Shown: positions 44,045 to 54,416, numbered from the stretch's first letter. The stretch: DNA of 64,000 bases from Ferruginibacter sp. (GCA_019638575.1 JAHBTN010000013.1:1-64000); one strand, 5' to 3'. Numbers and translations are program-made. Notes: generated by a model from the letters alone, not told the origin.

Positions 44045-45298
44045 ATGCAGCAGGTACAAGCATCCATCATCACCATTGGCGACGAACTTTTAATTGGACA
44101 GGTAATAGATACCAACAGCGCCTGGATGGCGCAGCAACTTAACAAAGAAGGCATACGTGTGGTACGGCGTGTAGCCGTGGGCGATGTGTGGGAGGAGATG
44201 TGGGCAGCATTGGATGAAGAACAAAAACATGCCGATATTATTTTAATTACCGGCGGGCTTGGCCCCACCGCCGATGATATCACCAAACCTTTACTTTGTA
44301 AATATTTTAATGGCCACATGATTGTACATGAAGAATCAAGACAACGTGTGGTTGATATGTTTACCCGGTTAAACAGGCCATTGCTTGAAGTTAATTTAAA
44401 ACAGGCCGAAGTACCGGATGTTTGTACGGTTTTAATAAATAAACGGGGCAGTGCACCGGGAATGGTGTTTAATAAAGATGGAAAAGTATTTGTAAGCATG
44501 CCCGGCGTGCCACACGAAATGCAGGGCCTGATGACCGATGATGTGATTCCTTTGTTGGTTAAAAAATTTACATTTCCTTCTATCTGTCATAAAACTTTAT
44601 TAACCTCGGGCATTGGCGAAAGTTTTTTAGCAGAGCTGATAAAAGATTTTGAAAACGCTTTGCCTGCACATATCAAACTGGCCTACCTGCCTAATTATGG
44701 TTTGGTGCGTTTACGGCTTAGCGCTACCGGTTTTGATAAAGAAAAAAATGAAAAAGAAATTCAACAGTTATTTGACACTTTAAAAATACTAACAAAAGAT
44801 TACCTGGTTACCGATGTTGATGAACCCATGCAAAATGTAATTAGTAAATTGCTTGAAACAAAAGGTAAAACATTGTGTACTGCCGAGAGCTGCTCCGGTG
44901 GATATATTGCACACTTGCTTACTACCATTCCCGGCTCATCAAAATTTTATGATGGCAGTGTAATCAGTTACTCTTACCAGGCAAAAGAAGATTTGCTACA
45001 GGTAAATAAAACTACCATCGAAACCCTGGGTGCAGTAAGCGAAGAAGTGGTGATTGAAATGGCAAAGGGAGCTTTAAAAAATATTAAGTCGGATTATGTG
45101 ATTGCTGTTTCGGGCATCATGGGCCCGCAGGGAGGCCTACCGGGTAAGCCTGTTGGCACTGTTTGGGTGGCTGTAGGCAATAATGAAAAATTAGAAACTA
45201 AAAAACTTTATTTTCCTTACGACAGGATGAGGAATATACAGTTAACGGCGGCCAATGCTTTAAACATGCTGCGAAAATTTATTCTGGCAGAACAATAG
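44045..45298 (+). CDS. cinA: CinA-family nicotinamide-nucleotide amidohydrolase
   Basis: 417 aa, two domains. N-terminal molybdopterin-binding-like (COG1058) part: SIITIGDELLIGQVIDTNSAW and LITGGLGPTADDITK. C-terminal amidase: TAESCSGGYIAHLLTTIPGSS and GIMGPQGGLPGKPVGTVW. Likely role is NMN deamidation in pyridine nucleotide recycling. Full length and intact. Confidence 0.93.
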   Translation: MQQVQASIITIGDELLIGQVIDTNSAWMAQQLNKEGIRVVRRVAVGDVWEEMWAALDEEQKHADIILITGGLGPTADDITKPLLCKYFNGHMIVHEESRQRVVDMFTRLNRPLLEVNLKQAEVPDVCTVLINKRGSAPGMVFNKDGKVFVSMPGVPHEMQGLMTDDVIPLLVKKFTFPSICHKTLLTSGIGESFLAELIKDFENALPAHIKLAYLPNYGLVRLRLSATGFDKEKNEKEIQQLFDTLKILTKDYLVTDVDEPMQNVISKLLETKGKTLCTAESCSGGYIAHLLTTIPGSSKFYDGSVISYSYQAKEDLLQVNKTTIETLGAVSEEVVIEMAKGALKNIKSDYVIAVSGIMGPQGGLPGKPVGTVWVAVGNNEKLETKKLYFPYDRMRNIQLTAANALNMLRKFILAEQ

Positions 45299-45345
45299 CT
45301 ATGGCTGTTATTTTCAATGATTTTACAACTTAAAAAGGAAATAAT

Positions 45346-45353
45346 TACCTTTG
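45346..45353 (+). promoter_or_regulatory. Bacteroidota -7 box upstream of the E2 gene
   Basis: TACCTTTG matches TAnnTTTG, 74 bp before the ATG. The -33 region has only a TTTTAC stretch. Confidence 0.4.
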
Positions 45354-45427
45354 AATCCGATTGCGGATAATATCCGGGCAGGATATATTGAATTTTCATT
45401 TGCAAATTTCAAACTACAAATTATTAT

Positions 45428-46771
45428 ATGAGTTTAGTTGATTTAGTAATGCCCAAACTGGGAGAAAGTATTATGGAGGCCACCATTTTAAAATGGCATA
45501 AAAAACCGGGCGATACTATTAAGCAGGATGAAACGGTATTGGATATAGCAACAGATAAAGTTGACAGCGAAGTTCCCTCAACAGCCGAAGGTGTGATAGA
45601 AGAAATTTTATTTAAGGAGAATGATGTAGTGCCAATAGGAACTGTTATTGCAAAAATAAGAGTAGGCGCCAATGCGGCTGTATCAGGCAGTCAGCCTCCG
45701 GCACCGCAAAAAGAAGAATATGAAGAAGCCAGTGTGGTAGAAGAAATTCCTTACCAGCCGGTGAGCCATACTTCTACTGTTAGCAGTTCGCCTGCATCGT
45801 CAAATAAAATGCGTTTTTATTCACCGTTAGTGTTAAATATAGCGCAGGAAGAAGGTATCAGCATGGCCGAACTTGAAAACATTCCCGGCACCGGCCAGGA
45901 TGGAAGAGTGAGCAAGAAAGATATACTTGCCTATGTTTCTAATAAAGCAACCGGCAAACCACAGCCAACCATACAACCCACGCAGGTGGCCCCGGTAGCT
46001 GCACAACAAGCTGCGCCTGCCGAACAACCATCTGCTAATAATTTACCTGCTGTTTTCACCGGTAATGTAGAAGTGATTGAAATGGACCGCATGCGTAAGC
46101 TTATTGCCAAACACATGGTTGACAGTAAACATACATCGCCGCATGTAACCAGCTTTGCAGAATGTGATGTTACCAATCTTGTTTTGTGGAGAGAGAAAGT
46201 GAAAAAAGATTTTGAAAAACGTGAAGGCGAAAAAATAACCTACACTCCCCTGTTTATTGAAGCCATTGTAAAGTGCATTAAAAAATATCCCTGGCTTAGC
46301 AGCAGTGTTGATGGCGATAAAATTATAGTAAAGAAAGATCTTAACATTGGTATGGCTACTGCCTTACCAACCGGCAACCTGATAGTACCAGTTATTAAAA
46401 ACGCCGACCAGTTAAACCTTACCGGACTTACCAAACAGGTGAACAATCTTGCCAATGCGGCCCGTACCGGTAAACTAAAACCTGATGATACCGTAGGCGG
46501 CACCTTCACATTAACCAATGTAGGCACATTTGGAAGCATCATGGGTACACCCATTATTAATCAGCCGCAGGTGGCTATTATGGCAGTAGGCGCCATTAAA
46601 AAAAGGCCTATGGTAATTGAAACGCCGCAGGGCGATAGTATCGCCATCCGCCACATGATGTATATTTCCTTAAGTTACGATCATCGTATTATTGACGGCG
46701 CATTGGGCTCTACTTTTTTAAATGCTGTGAGTAAAGAACTGGAAAATTTTGATGTGAGCAGGAGTATTTGA
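45428..46771 (+). CDS. 2-oxoacid dehydrogenase complex E2 (dihydrolipoamide acyltransferase)
   Basis: 447 aa. Lipoyl domain 1-80 with lipoylated Lys44 in DKVDSEVP. A P/S/Q-rich linker, then a peripheral subunit-binding domain (about 137-172, GISMAELENIPGTGQDGRVSK), a second P/A/Q linker, and the catalytic domain with YDHRIIDG near the end. It could belong to a pyruvate, branched-chain or 2-oxoglutarate complex; the sequence does not settle which. E1 genes are not in the window. lpdA at 18175 could supply E3. Confidence 0.92.
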   Translation: MSLVDLVMPKLGESIMEATILKWHKKPGDTIKQDETVLDIATDKVDSEVPSTAEGVIEEILFKENDVVPIGTVIAKIRVGANAAVSGSQPPAPQKEEYEEASVVEEIPYQPVSHTSTVSSSPASSNKMRFYSPLVLNIAQEEGISMAELENIPGTGQDGRVSKKDILAYVSNKATGKPQPTIQPTQVAPVAAQQAAPAEQPSANNLPAVFTGNVEVIEMDRMRKLIAKHMVDSKHTSPHVTSFAECDVTNLVLWREKVKKDFEKREGEKITYTPLFIEAIVKCIKKYPWLSSSVDGDKIIVKKDLNIGMATALPTGNLIVPVIKNADQLNLTGLTKQVNNLANAARTGKLKPDDTVGGTFTLTNVGTFGSIMGTPIINQPQVAIMAVGAIKKRPMVIETPQGDSIAIRHMMYISLSYDHRIIDGALGSTFLNAVSKELENFDVSRSI

Positions 46772-46823
46772 TGTTGCAATGGATGGTTGTTGAATGATAC
46801 AAAATAACAGTGCAATCAGCTAA

Positions 46824-48677
46824 TCATCTTGCTACTGTCAATAGTGAAGTGAAAACATTTTTATTGTAGAAAAATTTTACAAAATATAAACCATTTGCCA
46901 GGTGTGAAACATCCAATGATTTTATGTTTGTTTCCTGTAAACATAATTGTCCCATTACATTATACAATTCAATTTTTTCAGCAGTAAAATTTGATTTTAC
47001 AAACACTAAGCCCTTTGTTGGGTTGGGGTACATGATAAATGGCTTTGTTGAAATGTTACTGTCAACAACTATTACCGTGTTACAATCTGCTATTTTAATA
47101 ATACTGTTGTTATTGCTCTCTAAAGTATAATCAGATCTTGAAGCAAGGGAAGTAATTAATGTATCGGTTGGTTCTGTAACCCTATCATCACGTACCCAAA
47201 CACTGTCTTGCACTTTGTTTGAAGATGTAGGGAACACAATGCCTCCTGCAAGATAATGTACATCATCACCCATGATACAAGTGCCGCTATTGACATAAGA
47301 AATACCTAATGGATAAGAAATGTTTGCGGAATTCCTGGTAAAAGACTGGATAGCCGGAGTTTGATTACATTCAATTGCATTTTGTTGTAGCACACTAATG
47401 CTTACGCTTGTGGCAGGTAATAAAGTTTGATCGGAATAAGTGTAAGTTACATTCACCGTGTCTGCAACATTATTATATAAGGGTGTGTGGTTGTTAGGTT
47501 CTACAATTGTGAATTTACCGGTGATATCTTTTATACCTGCAAGTGTTGTCCAGCCAAAAACCCTAAAAAAGTTAAAGTTGGTATTATAACTTAGGAAAAC
47601 GTTATCAAACTCCAATCCTCCCAGGTATCCACAAGGGCTGGAGTAACTGGGAACTTCTAAAAAGATAGGTTCGTTATATTGTATTTGCTGCTGGCTTACA
47701 TTTTGAAAAGTACAATCTTTAAATTTCACTTTATATGCATCGGCTGTTTTCCTGGTATAGAGTGCACCATACTGGCTGCCGTCAATAAAGCATCTTTCAA
47801 AAAGTACATTTCCACTAACGGGTGCAAAATTATCGGCGCCAAGAAAAATTTCACAATGTGCATAAGCGTTTGCAGGCAGGCAATTGTTTTTAAAATAACA
47901 GTCAACCACATTGATACTAACCGGCAAAGAGCTGCTATCTAAAAAACTTACTGCAACGGCAAGGCCTGCCCATCCGTTATTTTGAAAAGAACAGTTTTCA
48001 AAGTAAAGGTTTACAATCCGCTGATTAACCTGGTAGGGCTCAATATCAACACCTGCTTCGGGTAATGTACCTTGTGTGTTTATGAATTTACAATACCGTA
48101 CTTTCATGTCTTCTACATTTGTAATGCTCATCCCCTGCCTGTAATGGTTATTGCAAACCACATCTTCTATCAAAATAGATTTACAATAATTAGTTCCGTC
48201 GCCACCAATATAAATACCATCTCCGCCACTTTCGTCCAGGTAAAGCCCTTTAATAGTAAAATATTTGCAATTAATTAAACTAATGTTCATCCGGTGTTCA
48301 CTGTTGTTTAATAAAATAAATTCTGCTTTATTCATCTTAAAACTGGCGCCATAACCAAGCAGGATAATGTTATTTGAATTTTGAAATTTAAAAAGGCATG
48401 CATTTGTTGCATTAAATGCCCCGGCTATGGCTTCAACTACCACATCTTTCTGAAAAATAATAGTCTTATTATTTAATCCTAAAAAAATAAGAGGCCCTGT
48501 TTTCCAGTTTGCATTTTGTTTATCTACAATGATGGTATCGTTGGCTGATAGTATTGCATTACTAAGGGCCGTTGTGGCATTAAGTTCATTAAATCCAAAA
48601 GTTGAAGCCAATACAGAAGTCGCATCTGCACTATACACAGTTAAAATAAAAGCAAATAGAAAAAAATATTTTTTCAT
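46824..48677 (-). CDS. Right-handed beta-helix protein with T9SS sorting domain
   Basis: 617 aa. Signal peptide about 1-20. The centre has stacked short repeats of parallel-beta-helix type (IILLGYGASFKMN, YFTIKGLYLDESGGDGIYIGG, KSILIEDVVCNNHYRQGMSI, VRYCKFINTQG). The C-terminal sorting domain starts MYPNPTKGLVFVKSN and ends SLLTVAR. Exported through T9SS. Proteins with this fold are often polysaccharide lyases or surface adhesins; no catalytic site was recognised. Confidence 0.85.
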   Translation of the reverse strand: MKKYFFLFAFILTVYSADATSVLASTFGFNELNATTALSNAILSANDTIIVDKQNANWKTGPLIFLGLNNKTIIFQKDVVVEAIAGAFNATNACLFKFQNSNNIILLGYGASFKMNKAEFILLNNSEHRMNISLINCKYFTIKGLYLDESGGDGIYIGGDGTNYCKSILIEDVVCNNHYRQGMSITNVEDMKVRYCKFINTQGTLPEAGVDIEPYQVNQRIVNLYFENCSFQNNGWAGLAVAVSFLDSSSLPVSINVVDCYFKNNCLPANAYAHCEIFLGADNFAPVSGNVLFERCFIDGSQYGALYTRKTADAYKVKFKDCTFQNVSQQQIQYNEPIFLEVPSYSSPCGYLGGLEFDNVFLSYNTNFNFFRVFGWTTLAGIKDITGKFTIVEPNNHTPLYNNVADTVNVTYTYSDQTLLPATSVSISVLQQNAIECNQTPAIQSFTRNSANISYPLGISYVNSGTCIMGDDVHYLAGGIVFPTSSNKVQDSVWVRDDRVTEPTDTLITSLASRSDYTLESNNNSIIKIADCNTVIVVDSNISTKPFIMYPNPTKGLVFVKSNFTAEKIELYNVMGQLCLQETNIKSLDVSHLANGLYFVKFFYNKNVFTSLLTVAR

Positions 48678-49099
48678 TGGTTAAAAATATTTTCTGTTCA
48701 ACTAACTATAAAAAAAATATGCCTGAATAATCTTTATGTATCAAGTTTATAAAGAAACAAATGAAAATTACAGAAATTTTATTCAACAAAAGCAAAAATA
48801 ATTTAATGATGAAATGTAGTGCTACTGTGTATTTCATGTATACTACAGTTGATGATACAGGTTTATCTGCAAATAGGTTTCAAGAAATTTACATGATGTG
48901 TAACTTAAAATATAAATTTCTATTTCTACATATTTAATTTTTGAATGCACTATGACCAACATCATAGTTTAATTAGCGATTATTTCATAAAATTGAACTA
49001 CTAATCTTCAGAGGAGCGAATAAGTTCTTACTACACTACTTTAAAAGATTTGCATAACCGTGATTGTTTTATTTCAATAAAGTCAAACACTTTTAATAT
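48678..49099. other. AT-rich divergent intergenic region
   Basis: About 420 bp between the beta-helix gene and the oxidase operon. It presumably holds both promoters; no exact TAnnTTTG box with spacing was found. A 58-codon frame (48761-48937) was considered but has no family resemblance or initiation signal. Confidence 0.5.
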
Positions 49100-49651
49100 A
49101 TGCATTATTCAATCTTAGTATTGTTTTTAATTCTTGCTGTTATCAGCATTTCGGTATTTGTGTATGTATTCCTTACATCGAAAAGTAACGATAACCAATC
49201 AACAGGTATGGCTAATGCTTTGCAAAAGCGGTTTTGGTTTATACTTATTTTACTGGTTATACTGTGCATCTTTGCAAGTGTTACAATTCCGAAATCGCCG
49301 TATTATCAATTTGCAGATAAACAGCCATCTAAAGTCATTCATGTAGCTGCACAGCAATTTAATTTCATTATGTCTAATAATGCCATTGATCCTAAAAGTC
49401 CTGTTGGGGATGCATACATAACAGTTGATGCAAATGAGTTGGTTGAATTTAGGGTTACCAGCCTGGATGTAAACCACGGCTTTGCCATTTATGATCCGGC
49501 TTTTAAGTTAATTGCACAAACCCAGGCAATGCCTGGCTATATAAACCGGTTGCGTTATCAATTTAAAGAACCGGGCTTGTATCATATTTTATGCCTGGAG
49601 TATTGTGGTATGGCGCACCAGGTAATGAGATCTTATTTTACTGTTAAATAA
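49100..49651 (+). CDS. Heme-copper oxidase subunit II (CuA)
   Basis: 183 aa. Two membrane helices (3-26, 44-64), then a periplasmic cupredoxin domain. CuA ligands are complete: His126 (DVNHGF), Cys165, Glu167, Cys169, His173 and Met176 in CLEYCGMAHQVM. It receives electrons from cytochrome c or a similar donor. Short B-type subunit II. First gene of a three-gene operon, 6 bp before subunit I. Confidence 0.92.
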   Translation: MHYSILVLFLILAVISISVFVYVFLTSKSNDNQSTGMANALQKRFWFILILLVILCIFASVTIPKSPYYQFADKQPSKVIHVAAQQFNFIMSNNAIDPKSPVGDAYITVDANELVEFRVTSLDVNHGFAIYDPAFKLIAQTQAMPGYINRLRYQFKEPGLYHILCLEYCGMAHQVMRSYFTVK

Positions 49652-49657
49652 AAAGTC

Positions 49658-51100
49658 ATGATAGCATCAAGGCTAAAAAAAATTACATCGTTGTGGGTTG
49701 TAATAGTGCTTTTACTGTTTGTGATTAGCATCATCCTAGGTATTCTAATGCGTCTTAACCAGGGCGATGTTATCCAGTTATCGCCGGTTACATTTTATAC
49801 TGATATGACGGTGCATGGGCTTACCATGATAAGCATCTGGTATGTTGCCGGTATGGCCGCAGTAAACTTCATCATGGAACGATATGTGACAACCAGTAAA
49901 CCAGCCAATATTATTGCACTTGTTTTTACATTAATTGGTGTACTGATGCTTTGGGCATCTACATTTATTGGGAAGTTTCATGCAGGCTGGACCTTCCTCT
50001 ATCCTCTTCCGTTTAAAGAAATGTTGAAGGCCTGGGCCACACCGTTGTTCTTATTCTCCATTGCAGTATTAGGTGTAGGATGGTTAATTTGGTGTGTTAG
50101 CCTGATTGCAGGCATGCTAAAAAAATATTCTCTTGCACAAGTGTTTGCATGGCAGTATTTCCGTAAAGGCCCAAAAACAGAAACGCCTCCGTTTATTTTA
50201 ATTTCCATGATTACATTGGTGGGTATTGTAACCTGTTTATTGGCTGCAGTAATATTATTGGTTTTGTTGTTTGCAGAATATTTTTCAAAAGGGGCATTTG
50301 TAAACGATGCCCTCTTGATAAAAAACCTCACATATTTTTTTGGCCATACCATTGCCAATGAAATGCTTTACCTGGGACTGGCGGTAATTTATGAACTGTT
50401 TGCTGAAATAAGTGGTAAACCAAAATGGAAAACTACCTGGTATGTAGCATTAGCCTGGAACTGTACATTGTTTTTTATTTTAACCGCATTTTTCCATCAC
50501 CTGTATATGGATTTTGTTCAGCCCGAAGGGCTTCAAATATTAGGGCAGCTTGCCTCCTACCTGGCAAGTTTACCGGCAGCGGGTGTAACCGTCTTTAGCA
50601 TTGTGGTAGCTATTTACCGTACAAAAATAAATTGGACGTTGGCTAACCTGTTATTTTTTATTGGTGTAATGGGTTGGGTGGTAGGTGGCTTAGGCGCTGT
50701 AATAGATGCCACCATTTCTAATAATTTTGTATTGCACAACACACTTTGGGTACCGGCACATTTTCATACTTATAATGCCATGGGTAATGTACTTTTTAGC
50801 CTTGGCTTTTTTTACTGGTTCTCATTCCAGTTTTCAAATAAAATGGACGATAATAAATTATCAGCGCTTAAATTGTTTTTTTTAGTTTTTGGCGGCATCG
50901 GTTTTTTAGCTGCCTTTTATATTGGTGGGGCCGATTCTATACCCAGGAGATATAGCAATTATCCCGATGAATTTCCATTAGCAAAAACTTTAGCAATTAT
51001 TGGTGGCAGCTTTGCAACCATTTATTTGATAGGGATACTGCTTTTCTTTGTAAACATTAGCAAGCGATGTGTAAAAATCTTATTCTCCCGTTCATCCTAA
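49658..51100 (+). CDS. Heme-copper oxidase superfamily subunit I, B-type, lacking the helix-VI Tyr
   Basis: 480 aa, about 12 membrane helices. Heme and CuB ligands: His53 (TVHGLTM), His230 (FGHTIAN), His280 and His281 (FFHHLYMDF), His368 and His370 (PAHFHTY). In typical A/B-type oxidases helix VI reads H-P-x-V-Y, the Tyr being cross-linked to His and needed for O2 reduction; here the +4 residue from His230 is Asn234 (HTIANEMLY). So the enzyme may use another Tyr or have a different activity, for example nitric oxide reduction, as in CuA-containing NO reductases derived from this superfamily. The SCO gene overlaps its 3' end. Confidence 0.88.
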   Translation: MIASRLKKITSLWVVIVLLLFVISIILGILMRLNQGDVIQLSPVTFYTDMTVHGLTMISIWYVAGMAAVNFIMERYVTTSKPANIIALVFTLIGVLMLWASTFIGKFHAGWTFLYPLPFKEMLKAWATPLFLFSIAVLGVGWLIWCVSLIAGMLKKYSLAQVFAWQYFRKGPKTETPPFILISMITLVGIVTCLLAAVILLVLLFAEYFSKGAFVNDALLIKNLTYFFGHTIANEMLYLGLAVIYELFAEISGKPKWKTTWYVALAWNCTLFFILTAFFHHLYMDFVQPEGLQILGQLASYLASLPAAGVTVFSIVVAIYRTKINWTLANLLFFIGVMGWVVGGLGAVIDATISNNFVLHNTLWVPAHFHTYNAMGNVLFSLGFFYWFSFQFSNKMDDNKLSALKLFFLVFGGIGFLAAFYIGGADSIPRRYSNYPDEFPLAKTLAIIGGSFATIYLIGILLFFVNISKRCVKILFSRSS

Positions 51101-51819
51101 TTGCTTTTTGCAAGTTTACTGTTTATTGCCAACCTACTTCAGGCTGGCAGGAAGAGGTTAATATTTATAAACAAATTTATAATGCTCCTATTACCTTGAT
51201 AAATGGGGAGCAAACTTCAATTGATAAGTTAGCTGAAAAAAAACCAGTGATAATAGCCCTGGTATATACTCGTTGTACAGGGATATGCTCTCCCCTGCTG
51301 TTACAATTAAAAGAATCTTTGCAGCTAAATAAAAATAACAATAACTACACTGTTTTGGTGGTAAGTTTCGATTCAAGAGATTTGATACCTGATATGCGGC
51401 AAATGGCCCACCTGTTTAACCTAAACAATAATTCTCATTGGAACTTTGCCATTACGGATAGCATCAACCGGCTAATTTCATCAATAGGCTTTAAACCGGT
51501 TTGGAACAACACTATAAAACAATTTGACCATGATGCATTGTTGGTTGGCGTAAATTCACAGGGGTATATCAGTAAAAAACTTGTAGGCCTGCGAAACGAA
51601 AAAGAACTTGAATTAATGATTGGCAGTATCAATAATGTTTATACACCTACTTACCGCCTGCCGGGACAAAATACCTTATTCTCTTGTTTCAATTATAATC
51701 CAATAACCGGCAAAAACAAGCCAGGTATGGGTTTGCTGCTGATTGCCTTGCCAGCCATTCTTTCTATACTTCTCTTAGTGGTAATCAATAAATTTGTACA
51801 TAGAAAGGAAGAAGTATAA
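51067..51819 (+). CDS. SCO1/SenC copper chaperone with C-terminal membrane anchor
   Basis: 250 aa. Signal peptide about 1-21, thioredoxin-like SCO domain with Cys70-T-G-I-Cys74 and His155 (FDHDAL), the copper-binding set for CuA assembly. A C-terminal helix (about 220-242, GLLLIALPAILSILLLVVI) anchors it. It overlaps subunit I by 34 bp, which ties it to building this oxidase. Confidence 0.9.
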   Translation: MCKNLILPFILIAFCKFTVYCQPTSGWQEEVNIYKQIYNAPITLINGEQTSIDKLAEKKPVIIALVYTRCTGICSPLLLQLKESLQLNKNNNNYTVLVVSFDSRDLIPDMRQMAHLFNLNNNSHWNFAITDSINRLISSIGFKPVWNNTIKQFDHDALLVGVNSQGYISKKLVGLRNEKELELMIGSINNVYTPTYRLPGQNTLFSCFNYNPITGKNKPGMGLLLIALPAILSILLLVVINKFVHRKEEV

Positions 51820-52006
51820 ATTATAAATTGATTGATGTTATTACTTGTATGCAGTTTTTTTTGTGGAAGTATATCAACGCCTGTTGATAAACTTATAATC
51901 CTAAGTTTTATTTTTTGTTTGTAACTTGAAAACTGAAATTAAAAACATAGAGCAATTGCTTTTATCACAATCTTTAACCTGCACTTTCAATTCGTTAATA
52001 TAAACC

Positions 52007-53113
52007 ATGCGATTATTTATTTTGACAGTACTACTTTCATTTTCTTTTAATGTTATTGGACAAGCATCTTTAAAACAGGTAGATTACCTGCTTGATTCAA
52101 TTTTTGTTAAAGACCAGCCGGGCATTGCTGTGGCAATTGTAAAAGATGGTAAAACAATTTTTTCTAAGGGTTACGGTATTACCAACACAATAACAAAAAC
52201 TAAATTAACAGCAGCCACTAATTTTAATATTGCTTCATTAACCAAACAGTTTACTGCCGCAGGTATTTTATACCTGCAGGAAAAAGGGATGCTGGATATT
52301 AACCAACACATCAGCCAATATTTCCCTGATATGAACAAACAGGTTGCAGAAAAAGTAACATTGAAACAATTGCTAACACACAGTTCGGGCATTATAAACC
52401 ATTATGATTTTGTACAGGTAGAAAAAGGAAAGCATGGTTATGCAAAACAAGTGTATGATGCTATCAAAGATAAAGACAGTTTATATTTTACTCCCGGCAG
52501 TTCATTAAGATATAGCAATACGGCTTATTGCCTGGCAGGGCTTGTCATTGAAAAAATAAGTGGTAAAACATATAATACATTCATGAAGCAAACATTCTTT
52601 TCTCCACTTAAAATGAATAACAGTACTGTTTGGAACGAGAAAGAGAAGATTTTTGAAGCAGCCACAGGATATGATAAAGACAATGCTACCGGGCAATTTA
52701 TAAAATCGCAGGCCGAGGAACATGTGTTTTTTTCAACAGAAGGCGATGGCGCCATTTATACATCTGTTGATGATTATGTGAAGTGGTTTAAAGGCCTGCA
52801 AAAGGCTTCAATATTAAACAAAAAAGATATCGCTCTTACACGCTCAATTCAAAATAAAATTCCCCGCCATAACGGAATGGGCTATGGTTACGGCTGGTTT
52901 GTAAATAACCGGCAGCAACCTGCTTACATTTACCATAGCGGCGGTAATGGAGGTTTCAGAACATATAGTTTTTCAATTCCAGGGCTTGATTATCTTGTTG
53001 TGATATTTGCAAACAGAAGCGATATCAATATTGAAAATATTGTTATACAGATAAACCAAATCCTTTTTCCTAAATTACCGGCATTGATTCCTATAGAACA
53101 ATTAACTTCCTGA
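52007..53113 (+). CDS. Exported serine hydrolase (beta-lactamase / PBP-like fold)
   Basis: 368 aa. Signal peptide 1-18. S-L-T-K at 77-80, Y-S-N in SLRYSNTAYCLAG, and HSGGNGG as the third motif. It is smaller than the related protein at 10096 and has no C-terminal extension. Substrate unknown. Monocistronic. Confidence 0.88.
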   Translation: MRLFILTVLLSFSFNVIGQASLKQVDYLLDSIFVKDQPGIAVAIVKDGKTIFSKGYGITNTITKTKLTAATNFNIASLTKQFTAAGILYLQEKGMLDINQHISQYFPDMNKQVAEKVTLKQLLTHSSGIINHYDFVQVEKGKHGYAKQVYDAIKDKDSLYFTPGSSLRYSNTAYCLAGLVIEKISGKTYNTFMKQTFFSPLKMNNSTVWNEKEKIFEAATGYDKDNATGQFIKSQAEEHVFFSTEGDGAIYTSVDDYVKWFKGLQKASILNKKDIALTRSIQNKIPRHNGMGYGYGWFVNNRQQPAYIYHSGGNGGFRTYSFSIPGLDYLVVIFANRSDINIENIVIQINQILFPKLPALIPIEQLTS

Positions 53114-53243
53114 TAAAAGTTACATTCTTGTTTTGATGAAATATTTTTTTCATTCGCTGCAGCACATTGCTAATAGGAAGTTGATTGCACTTATGTATTT
53201 GTTAAGTGTATCACGAATCAATCCTATTATGAATTGAATTTTC

Positions 53244-54416
53244 TTATTGTACTTTTTTATCAAAAATAGTAGCCAGCATTTTATCCAATGCTTCTTCTTC
53301 AGCAATACCCACACTGCGCCAAATAATTTTCCCTTTTTTATCTACCAATACTTTGGTAGGATAAGCGCCTACATTGTAAGCATTTGTCAAATCCAACTTT
53401 TCGGCCATTTCATTATTTAATAACTGAGGCCAGGGCAAGCCATCGGTATCAACCGCTTTTTTCCATGAAGCTTTGTTTTTATCCAGTGATGAACCTGTTT
53501 CCTGGGCAATGCCCACAATTTCAAAACCCTTGCTTTTGTATTGGGCATACAGCTCTTTTAAATGCGGATTGCTCATGCGGCATGGCTTGCACCAGCTACC
53601 CCAAAAATCAAGCAACACATATTTTCCACGCAGGTTAAGGGTGTTTAAATTTTCACCCGCCAATGTACGGCCTTCAAAATCCATCATCATTACACCGGGG
53701 CCTGCTTCTTTCGTTTTTTGAATAAAGGCATTTATTTTTTCTCCGATGGCCGATTGCTTCAACTCCGGCGTAAAAGCGGCAAAAATATTTTCGGCTTCTG
53801 TGGGTTGCAGCGAGCGAATGTTTTGAAACATTTTATTAAGCGCCACAGCGCTATTGATATGGGTTGTAAAATAATTCTTTTCGGCTCTTCTTATTTCTGT
53901 ACTCAGTGATTTGTATTCCTTATTTTTTTGAGCTGCACCCGTACTGTCGCCGGATTGAAGCAGTGCATATTCTGCAAACTTTAGTTGATGTTGTTTGCTA
54001 AGCAATGGAGTGGTTATTAAACGAAACTGCTCATTCTCCTTTTCATACTTTCCGCCTTTTACCTCCGCTTTCCAAATGGCCATAGCATCGGCACTAAATT
54101 CAATTTGGTCGCCGGGGACTATAAAGAGTAAAAGCTCCGGTGCATTATAGTAAAATTTTCGTACGGTATCCCTAATGCTGTTTTTAGTAAAGCGATAGGG
54201 ACGAATTTCAATTTCCTGTGCTTCGCTAATGTTCAGCTTTAGTTCAAAATTTCCATCCTGCGTTGCTACTCTTTCGTAAGCCTTTTTATCTGCTTTGTAA
54301 TAAGCAAATATGAGTGGTTGGCCATCCAGGTTTTGAACAGTTCCTTTTATTAAAACATCCTGTGCCAATACCCCATTTGCAATGAAGGTCAATAATGCTA
54401 CTATTAATATTTTCAT
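53244..54416 (-). CDS. TlpA-type thiol-disulfide oxidoreductase with DUF4369
   Basis: 390 aa. Signal peptide 1-18, an N-terminal DUF4369-like beta domain (VLIKGTVQNLDGQPLIFAYY), a helical middle, then a thioredoxin domain from about residue 250 with W-C-K-P-C (Cys276, Cys279). Periplasmic. Such proteins are commonly found at the end of SusCD loci. It follows the S9 peptidase gene by 29 bp and is probably the last gene of the operon. Confidence 0.9.
   Translation of the reverse strand: MKILIVALLTFIANGVLAQDVLIKGTVQNLDGQPLIFAYYKADKKAYERVATQDGNFELKLNISEAQEIEIRPYRFTKNSIRDTVRKFYYNAPELLLFIVPGDQIEFSADAMAIWKAEVKGGKYEKENEQFRLITTPLLSKQHQLKFAEYALLQSGDSTGAAQKNKEYKSLSTEIRRAEKNYFTTHINSAVALNKMFQNIRSLQPTEAENIFAAFTPELKQSAIGEKINAFIQKTKEAGPGVMMMDFEGRTLAGENLNTLNLRGKYVLLDFWGSWCKPCRMSNPHLKELYAQYKSKGFEIVGIAQETGSSLDKNKASWKKAVDTDGLPWPQLLNNEMAEKLDLTNAYNVGAYPTKVLVDKKGKIIWRSVGIAEEEALDKMLATIFDKKVQ

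Noticed and set aside
44041..44499. 152-codon minus-strand ORF
   Set aside because: Antisense to the conserved N-terminal domain of cinA; low-complexity Ser/Thr/Cys composition.
48761..48937. 58-codon ORF in the divergent gap before the oxidase operon
   Set aside because: No family resemblance, Met-rich and AT-driven; no initiation signal.
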